This document shows, in pieces, positions 5,488 to 9,462 of a DNA stretch of 9,462 nucleotides (positions are counted from its first letter, which is position 1; each line of letters begins with the position of its first letter). The stretch spans positions 1 through 9,462 of the forward strand of contig JAEOUI010000274.1 of assembly GCA_016839425.1 (NCBI GenBank). The letters run 5' to 3'. Source of the stretch: Promethearchaeota archaeon (lineage in GTDB: Archaea; Asgardarchaeota; Lokiarchaeia; Sigynarchaeales; SOKP01). Under the pieces are notes generated by a model. The model made no database searches and was not told the origin of the DNA. It saw only the letters and a program-made list of their open reading frames with translations. Position numbers and translations under genes: made by a program.

Positions 5488-5718
5488 TTAACTGCTTAAT
5501 TCTCGGATGAGGTAATCTGTGCTCTCTTCGGGAGAAATTTCTTTCACTTCCAACAGCTTGATTTGGCGTCGATAAATGCCAATGGAAGTAATGTTAGAAT
5601 ACATTTTCTCAAGAGCGTCTTCCTGCTTTAACGCTCGAACTTCCTTGCTGAATTTATACTTCTTGTGGTTCTTGTTGTAAGTCCCCACAATTTTAAAAAT
5701 CTTAATCTCTGATGACAT
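5488..5718 (-). CDS. rpl18a: Large-subunit ribosomal protein LX (eL18a/eL20)
   Basis: This 76-aa protein matches archaeal LX in size and sequence. It starts with IKIFKIVGTY, continues with KYKFSKEVRALKQEDALEKMYSNI, and has a basic hairpin, SIGIYRRQIKLLEVKEI. It corresponds to the first of the two domains of eukaryotic eL18a/eL20 and binds 23S rRNA on the surface of the large subunit. It lies in its standard archaeal place between aIF6 and prefoldin alpha. The 103-nt gap before it is the longest in the operon and holds a TATA-like site, so it may also be transcribed on its own with prefoldin alpha. The ATG is preceded by no clear Shine-Dalgarno site. Confidence 0.93.
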   Translation of the reverse strand: MSSEIKIFKIVGTYNKNHKKYKFSKEVRALKQEDALEKMYSNITSIGIYRRQIKLLEVKEISPEESTDYLIRELSS

Positions 5719-5784
5719 TTCGTTTCAATCCGATAAATTCGTTGATATTAGATTATGAAAATAATTGAAAAAATATTAAATTTT

Positions 5785-5796
5785 CCTTTTTATAGA
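5785..5796 (-). promoter_or_regulatory. TATA-like element in the aIF6-LX gap
   Basis: The minus strand reads TCTATAAAAAGG. A start about 25 nt downstream would leave a leader of roughly 45 nt before LX. The gap is much longer than the others in this operon, which supports an internal promoter, though other T/A-rich stretches here could serve as well. Confidence 0.3.
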
Positions 5797-5821
5797 TTTT
5801 TTCAAAGGATTTAAAAAAGGT

Positions 5822-6496
5822 TTAGAGCCTCAATACGGATGTCATTCTCATGAGTTCTGGACCTGTACTATCAACACCAAAGATTCCACTTTGATCATTA
5901 ACTATCGCACCAGAGCCAAGGTATTGAATTCCCCTATTAATACTTGAAACATCTACTTCTTCAACCTTTAGAACAGAAGCGATCTGATCAATTTCGTTAT
6001 CGTTTGTCAGGGGCGATACAACACAACCATAATTGTTCGAAAGAGAAATCGATCCAGGAAGATTACTACCACCAAATTCGTATACGACAGTTTCAACATC
6101 AAGTACGTCTTCGATTTCTTTCCTGTAATCCTTTAAAAAACTGCTGATAATAGCGCCCTTGTCGTTGCAGAGAACAAGATTGCCATAAGCGTTATCTATT
6201 GATTTAAGTATCTTGATGTTAACTCCATCGTTTAAACTTTTTTTAAGAGAATTAAGTTCGTCTTCTCGGATAAGATGTGGTAGTAAGATGCCATGGGAAT
6301 TGCTAGCTATGTAAACACCTAATAAATTTGAATTATTAACGCTAAGTGGGTAAAAATTAGTCTTATTAAAAGTCTCCTTAAATTTTTTTAAAGTAGCTTT
6401 GAGCATTAAGGGAGGATAAAGAATAAAAGAGTTATTTGCGTTTAAATATACGCCAATTAAGCTTCTACCAAAGACTTGAGACTTTAAAATTGCCAT
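5822..6496 (-). CDS. eif6: Translation initiation factor aIF6
   Basis: aIF6 binds the large subunit near uL14 and blocks its joining to the small subunit; the eukaryotic homologue is also needed for 60S assembly. The 224-aa length is normal. The protein is built of five similar alpha/beta units in a ring (pentein fold), seen here as repeated patterns such as SLIGVYLNANNSFILYPP, NLLGVYIASNSHGILLPHL, YGNLVLCNDKGAIISSFL, NYGCVVSPLTNDNEI and GSGAIVNDQSGIFGVDSTGP. The opening MAILKSQVFGRSLIGVY is typical for archaeal aIF6. It lies 27 nt after eL31 and before LX, its usual archaeal neighbours. No Shine-Dalgarno site is clear, so it is probably translated by coupling or re-initiation. Confidence 0.96.
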   Translation of the reverse strand: MAILKSQVFGRSLIGVYLNANNSFILYPPLMLKATLKKFKETFNKTNFYPLSVNNSNLLGVYIASNSHGILLPHLIREDELNSLKKSLNDGVNIKILKSIDNAYGNLVLCNDKGAIISSFLKDYRKEIEDVLDVETVVYEFGGSNLPGSISLSNNYGCVVSPLTNDNEIDQIASVLKVEEVDVSSINRGIQYLGSGAIVNDQSGIFGVDSTGPELMRMTSVLRL

Positions 6497-6523
6497 GAGG
6501 TCGTACTACTCTGAGTTTTTTAG

Positions 6524-6988
6524 TTATGCAAGGTAAATAACGCAGAGTCCATCGACATTTTTTGTAACACGTACTTTTAATTTTCGAGGAGGTTTTTGAA
6601 TACCGCGCTTCCAGATTGCCTCATTTACTTCTTGAGATACAACTAAAGCTTCTGGTTTCATATGGCGGGTCATGAACTCTCTTAAAAACCTAATAGCTTT
6701 TTTCGAATATTTATTACGGGGACCTCTCCTAGCCTTTGCCAATGGAACTGTGTAGATACGCTCATCTATGATTTCTTCTTTTGGAGCTTCGATTTCTTCT
6801 TCTAATGGCTCCACTTCTTCTTCGAAAATTTCTTCGATTTCTTCCTCATCAGAAATATCGTCTAGATCGAATTCTTCAATCTCCTCGATTTCGCCGGCGA
6901 CCTCATCGTCTTCAGAAAGCTCTTCTTCTAAATCGTCAAGTTCGATTTCTTTTTCTTTCTGTTTTGATTTTGATTTTTTCTTTGCCAT
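6524..6988 (-). CDS. rpl31e: Ribosomal protein eL31 with a long acidic N-terminal extension
   Basis: eL31 sits at the rim of the peptide exit tunnel. The family core is residues 75-154: ERIYTVPLAKARRGPRNKYS, then the helix KKAIRFLREFMTRHMK, then the conserved NEAIWKRGIQKPPRKLKVRV and the closing strand. Archaeal eL31 proteins are usually about 80-100 aa, so the 154-aa length is unusual. The extra 75 residues start with a basic stretch (MAKKKSKSKQKEK) and continue with a run in which about 38 of residues 11-76 are Glu or Asp. The extension must be translated with the core: the frame is open throughout, the ATG is 31 nt after eL39, and no in-frame ATG lies just before the core. It is probably disordered and, from the place of eL31 on the ribosome, could project near the tunnel exit. 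That last point is inference. Confidence 0.95.
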   Translation of the reverse strand: MAKKKSKSKQKEKEIELDDLEEELSEDDEVAGEIEEIEEFDLDDISDEEEIEEIFEEEVEPLEEEIEAPKEEIIDERIYTVPLAKARRGPRNKYSKKAIRFLREFMTRHMKPEALVVSQEVNEAIWKRGIQKPPRKLKVRVTKNVDGLCVIYLA

Positions 6989-7019
6989 GATTATAACCCT
7001 ATCTTGATCATTATTGTAA

Positions 7020-7181
7020 TTAATCTACTTTTAATCTACTATTTCGCCATTCTCTCCTGGAATACGGGCTCCACCTAACATTTCCCTTGGTCCTCATAAT
7101 AATCCAGCTAGGAAGGGGTCTACTTTGCTTATTTTTTTTTGCTCTTCTTAATTTTGAAGGTAAATCCTTGTTTCTTGCCAT
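7020..7181 (-). CDS. rpl39e: Ribosomal protein eL39
   Basis: This short gene is easily missed. The 53-aa translation opens MARNKDLPSKLRRAKKNKQS and continues with the family signature RPLPSWIIMRTKGNVRWSP and the basic end RREWRNSRLKV. Archaeal eL39 is usually about 51 aa. It is a small basic protein buried in the large subunit, lining the peptide exit tunnel near uL23. Position and orientation between PDCD5 and eL31 are as in other archaea. AAGTGAT lies 4 nt before the ATG and matches the 16S rRNA tail, giving one of the few clear Shine-Dalgarno sites in the operon. It starts 21 nt after the PDCD5-type gene. Confidence 0.97.
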   Translation of the reverse strand: MARNKDLPSKLRRAKKNKQSRPLPSWIIMRTKGNVRWSPYSRREWRNSRLKVD

Positions 7182-7202
7182 ATGAATCACTTTTCGTAGT
7201 TG

Positions 7203-7547
7203 TTATAAATTTTTAATCTTGAAATCTTTTTTTCTTTCTGATCGAGTAATTTGTTCCAATAAACCCTTAAATGTTTTATCAGGCAATGGTGTTGCTCCTC
7301 TTAATCTCCCAGATTGATAAAGTTGGATCAGCTGAAGTTCGATCTGCTCAGCAAATTCTGGTTTTACGATGCGTATGTTTTCTAATCTTTGTCTTCCTTC
7401 GGGATCGAGAATCTTTCGCATAATCAAATATTTTTGCTGTTCAAAAGCCGTTTTTTGTTGTTCAGCAACTTCTTGCTGGGCGGCTTGTTGCTGTATTTGT
7501 GCGAGTTTTCTTCTCCTTATTTCTTCAAGTTCTTCTTCATTACTCAT
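7203..7547 (-). CDS. PDCD5 / archaeal DNA-binding protein (TFAR19 family)
   Basis: This 114-aa protein belongs to the PDCD5 family. Its charged N-terminal helix (EEELEEIRRRKLAQIQQQ) leads into a Gln/Ala-rich helix. A compact triple-helix core follows, with the family pattern MRKILDPEGRQRLENIRIVKPEFAEQIE and GRLRGATPLPDKTFKGLLEQI. The tail is basic (SERKKDFKIK). Archaeal members are annotated as DNA-binding proteins, while the human protein is tied to apoptosis and to chaperonin CCT. The cellular role in archaea is not settled, but the constant placement between eS19 and eL39 points to translation or folding. It begins 32 nt after eS19. Confidence 0.95.
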   Translation of the reverse strand: MSNEEELEEIRRRKLAQIQQQAAQQEVAEQQKTAFEQQKYLIMRKILDPEGRQRLENIRIVKPEFAEQIELQLIQLYQSGRLRGATPLPDKTFKGLLEQITRSERKKDFKIKNL

Positions 7548-7579
7548 CGTAAAAACCTATATTCTAATTTTAAAAAACA

Positions 7580-8008
7580 TTAATTTTTGTTTCGTAAAAT
7601 AGAATGTGCTGATCGTTCTAACAGGCTTGTTCCTTCAGGAGTGAGGATCCTGCCCTTTCTTTCGTTCTGCGATACTAAGTTTGATTCTTCTAATTGTTGC
7701 AACGCAACCCGGATTATTTTCCCAGCACCCCTAGCACTATGGTTTAAACCAGGACCTCTACGGTTCTTTCCCCCATAGAATTTCCGTAACCTGTTAACTC
7801 CAATTGGACCATATTTTTTTACTTTTCTCAAGAGGGACGCACATCGAACATACCAAAAATTTTCAGTATCCAACGGTGCGAGTTCCTTGAAAAAGGCAGT
7901 TTTCCAATATTGCGATCCTTTTGGAGGCTGTACCTCTGGAAATTCAGACTTGAGCTTCTGTGCGATTGCATCTATTAGTAAGCTTGGTTCAGTGACATAA
8001 ATTGACAT
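7580..8008 (-). CDS. rps19e: Small-subunit ribosomal protein eS19
   Basis: eS19 binds the head of the small subunit and is needed for maturation of the 16S/18S rRNA 3' region. The 142-aa protein is slightly shorter than many archaeal homologues but has the full winged-helix core: SQYWKTAFFKELAPLDTENF, the conserved WYVRCASLLRKVKKYGPIGV, the basic loop FYGGKNRRGPG, and the C-terminal HSARGAGKIIRVALQQLEES followed by GRILTPEGTSLLE. It is the first gene of the minus-strand operon. A TATA-like site is centred 25 nt before the ATG and there is no Shine-Dalgarno site, so the operon mRNA is probably leaderless. Yeast and human Nep1 act together with eS19, and nep1 lies on the divergent arm here. Confidence 0.97.
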   Translation of the reverse strand: MSIYVTEPSLLIDAIAQKLKSEFPEVQPPKGSQYWKTAFFKELAPLDTENFWYVRCASLLRKVKKYGPIGVNRLRKFYGGKNRRGPGLNHSARGAGKIIRVALQQLEESNLVSQNERKGRILTPEGTSLLERSAHSILRNKN

Positions 8009-8028
8009 CGAAATATGAAAGTTCTTTT

Positions 8029-8038
8029 ATTTTTATAT
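8029..8038 (-). promoter_or_regulatory. TATA box of the eS19-ftsY operon
   Basis: The minus strand reads ATATAAAAAT, centred 25 nt before the eS19 ATG. This is the spacing expected for a leaderless archaeal transcript. It shares the 87-nt divergent region with the promoter of the YhbY-type gene. Confidence 0.5.
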
Positions 8039-8059
8039 TACTTTTTTAAGTTAAGGAAA

Positions 8060-8073
8060 AATTAAAAATTTTT
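8060..8073 (+). promoter_or_regulatory. TATA-like element of the YhbY-type gene
   Basis: AATTAAAAATTTTT is centred about 29 nt before the ATG at 8096, and no Shine-Dalgarno site is seen. It stands back-to-back with the eS19 promoter, so the two arms of the cluster could be regulated together. Confidence 0.35.
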
Positions 8074-8095
8074 GGTATTTTGGGATTTCTAAAAG

Positions 8096-8359
8096 ATGGG
8101 ATATCAAGAGGATTTTAAAAAAGTTTTGTTAGGGGATCCGCATGTGATTTTAGGCAAAAATGGCGCGACCCCAGAAATGATAGAACACATTCTAAAGCTC
8201 CTGAAAAGATACAGAATCGTAAAAATAAAGGCGCTCAAATCAATTGCTAATAAATCAAATATTAAACAAATTGCGGGAGAAGTTGCTCGACAAGCAGGTG
8301 CTTACTTACTTGATGTGCGCGGAAAAACATTTATAATTGGAAAAAATCCATTAGGATAA
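8096..8359 (+). CDS. YhbY/CRM-domain RNA-binding protein
   Basis: This 87-aa protein is a stand-alone CRM domain. The early motif DPHVILGKNGATPEMIEHIL carries the GxxG-like turn (GKNG) used for RNA contact. It is followed by RYRIVKIKALK, a helix (NIKQIAGEVARQAGA) and the last strands LLDVRGKTFIIGKNP. The bacterial relative YhbY binds pre-50S particles, and plant CRM proteins act in group II intron splicing. A role in ribosome assembly is likely here because the neighbours are eS19, RNase P component 4 and nep1. It is a single-domain protein of normal length. The ATG is the only good start. Confidence 0.93.
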   Translation: MGYQEDFKKVLLGDPHVILGKNGATPEMIEHILKLLKRYRIVKIKALKSIANKSNIKQIAGEVARQAGAYLLDVRGKTFIIGKNPLG

Positions 8360-8380
8360 ATATTCTTAATTATTTAATCT

Positions 8381-8394
8381 CCTTTTTTATTAAC
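8381..8394 (+). promoter_or_regulatory. TATA-like element before rnp4
   Basis: CCTTTTTTATTAAC is centred about 25 nt before the rnp4 ATG, in a 53-nt gap. GGTCGGGG at 8398-8405 is a weak Shine-Dalgarno candidate, so either leaderless or led translation is possible. Confidence 0.25.
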
Positions 8395-8412
8395 TTGGTC
8401 GGGGAAAACTAA

Positions 8413-8733
8413 ATGTCAAACAAGAAAATTGTCAAACAGATCGCAACGGAGCGAATTGAATTCTTGTTTCGCAACGCTCACCAAGTGTTTCCAGAAGATA
8501 AAGAACTATCAAATAGATATATTAGCCTCGCAATTCGATACGCTCAACGAGCAAGGATCAATCTTCCAAAAGAATGGAAAAAACGGGTTTGTCATAAATG
8601 CAAGCAACTCTTATATCCAGGAATAAACTGTCGAATAAGAATGCAATCAAGAAATGGTAAAGGATCTCATGTGTCAATGACATGCTTGGAATGCAATAAT
8701 ACCACGAGATATTTTATAAAAATCCAAAAATAA
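8413..8733 (+). CDS. rnp4: RNase P protein component 4 (Rpp21/Rpr2)
   Basis: This is one of the protein subunits of archaeal RNase P, which removes the 5' leader of pre-tRNA; Rpp21 pairs with Rpp29 on the specificity side of the RNA. The 106-aa protein has two N-terminal helices (RIEFLFRNAHQVFP; NRYISLAIRYAQRARIN) and then a zinc ribbon: VCHKC (C60, C63) and MTCLEC (C91, C94). An extra Cys at 73 lies in the region PGINCRIR and is not expected to be a ligand. The basic patch RIRMQSRNGKGSH fits RNA binding. The short tail YFIKIQK is typical. It is placed between the YhbY-type gene and nep1, consistent with shared RNA-processing work. The partner Rpp29 and the RNase P RNA are not in the window. 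Confidence 0.95.
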   Translation: MSNKKIVKQIATERIEFLFRNAHQVFPEDKELSNRYISLAIRYAQRARINLPKEWKKRVCHKCKQLLYPGINCRIRMQSRNGKGSHVSMTCLECNNTTRYFIKIQK

Positions 8734-8755
8734 ATAAAAAATATATTCCAAATAA

Positions 8756-8767
8756 CTTAATAAAAGG
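8756..8767 (+). promoter_or_regulatory. TATA-like element before nep1
   Basis: CTTAATAAAAGG is centred about 25 nt before the nep1 ATG, as for a leaderless transcript. It overlaps AGGTGA (8765-8770), a good Shine-Dalgarno match but 15 nt from the ATG, which is too far to be typical. I therefore favour the promoter reading. Confidence 0.3.
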
Positions 8768-8785
8768 TGAATAGTTACGCCCCTT

Positions 8786-9454
8786 ATGATAATTTTAGTC
8801 GAATGTGGCTTGGAATTAATACCAAAAGAGGTCCGTAGCACACCTTCAGTGAGAAAAACAATCCAGTCAAGAAATTACGCTTCTCAACTATTAGACAACG
8901 CCCTTCATCACTCTGCTATGAAATCGTTAAAGCATTTTGAAAAAAGGGGACGCCCTGATATATTACATTCTTGCCTTCTTAACGCTTTGGGATCTCCTTT
9001 AAACAAGAGCGGCCTTCTAACAATTTACATTCACACAATACACGGAAAGATCTTTAAAATTGATCCTGAGTTGAGAATAGCTCGAAATTACAATAGATTT
9101 AAAGGTCTCATGGCAAAATTGTTAATAGACGAAAAAATAGGAGTAAAAGGCTCTGAATTAATCTCCTTATATCCAAATACCTTAAAAGATTTGTTCAATA
9201 CTCGTGATAATCAAGAAATAATAATATTTTCTACTTCAGGAGAAAAATTAATTAAGCACGACAATTTGTTTCCTTCGAGCAACGATAAAGAATACATTGC
9301 AATTATTGGTGGCTTTCAAAAAAATTCTATTTCAAAAGAATTTCAAAATCTTTCAGATAAAATGATTTCACTTTCTTCTTATTCATTAGACGCGTGGATA
9401 GTAGTTAGTAAAGTCATTAATTACTTCGAGATCGCTACGAGGGATTATTTTTGA
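8786..9454 (+). CDS. nep1: Nep1/EMG1 rRNA pseudouridine-N1 methyltransferase
   Basis: Nep1 is a SPOUT enzyme (knotted fold, dimer) that methylates N1 of a pseudouridine in a small-subunit rRNA loop, using S-adenosylmethionine. The 222-aa protein matches the family. It opens MIILVECGLELIPKEV, then has NYASQLLDNALHHSAM, the strongly conserved GRPDILHSCLLNALGSPLNK, and YIHTIHGKIFKID. R-x-x-RNYNRFKGLM follows, then the SAM-side strand IIGGF around residues 169-173, and SLSSYSLDAWIVVSKVINYFE near the end. The sequence after IIGGF (QKNSIS) lacks the proline often found there, a modest departure. Nep1 also helps assembly of eS19 in yeast, and the eS19 gene is on the opposite arm of this cluster. The stop codon lies 8 nt before the window ends, so the gene is complete. 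Confidence 0.94.
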   Translation: MIILVECGLELIPKEVRSTPSVRKTIQSRNYASQLLDNALHHSAMKSLKHFEKRGRPDILHSCLLNALGSPLNKSGLLTIYIHTIHGKIFKIDPELRIARNYNRFKGLMAKLLIDEKIGVKGSELISLYPNTLKDLFNTRDNQEIIIFSTSGEKLIKHDNLFPSSNDKEYIAIIGGFQKNSISKEFQNLSDKMISLSSYSLDAWIVVSKVINYFEIATRDYF

Positions 9455-9462
9455 TGCTAAGA

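Noticed and set aside
6768..7007. Serine-rich open frame opposite eL31
   Set aside because: It is the antisense shadow of the acidic Glu/Asp codons of eL31 (GAA/GAT read as TTC/ATC), not a gene.

Overview
The window is from an archaeon. It carries archaeal/eukaryote-type genes that bacteria lack: ribosomal proteins eL18a (LX), eL31, eL39 and eS19, aIF6, a PDCD5-type protein, the RNase P protein Rpp21, Nep1 and a two-class prefoldin subunit, together with an FtsY of archaeal type. The DNA is AT-rich, about one third G+C by eye. Many genes have a T/A-rich TATA-like element about 25 nt before the ATG and no Shine-Dalgarno site, suggesting leaderless transcripts; a few have a GTGAT-type site instead. 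The style would fit an Asgard-type archaeon, but I cannot fix the lineage without a search.

Positions 1-1500 are sparse and RNA-rich. They hold a degenerate tRNA-like sequence on the minus strand (83-154), a possible structured RNA with its own promoter (about 325-410), a GNAT acetyltransferase on the minus strand (547-1044) bracketed by two direct copies of an 80-nt intergenic repeat (436-515 and 1110-1189), and an intact tRNA-Pro(CGG) at 1327-1400.

Positions 1500-4000 hold four plus-strand genes, each with its own signals. They are a 98-aa protein of unknown function, a cysteine-containing V4R-like small-molecule-binding candidate, a nitroreductase with an N-terminal 2x[4Fe-4S] ferredoxin domain whose natural start appears to be ATT, and a small protein with cysteine clusters at both ends. 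T-rich tracts that look like archaeal terminators lie between several of them.

Positions 4088-8008 form a minus-strand operon in the order eS19, PDCD5, eL39, eL31, aIF6, LX, prefoldin alpha, FtsY. Positions 8096-9454 run divergently on the plus strand: a YhbY/CRM RNA-binding protein, RNase P component 4 and Nep1. The set joins ribosome assembly (eS19, Nep1, YhbY, aIF6) with the tunnel and tunnel exit (eL39, eL31), nascent-chain folding (prefoldin) and membrane targeting (FtsY). The eL39 gene (53 aa) is too short for ordinary ORF cut-offs. eL31 has an unusual acidic N-terminal extension of about 75 residues.

The translation block is ordinary archaeal housekeeping. The points most worth a second look are the ATT start of the nitroreductase, the acidic eL31 extension, the repeat pair around the GNAT gene, the broken tRNA and the possible structured RNA. 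I see no clear evidence of a new defence or mobile system.
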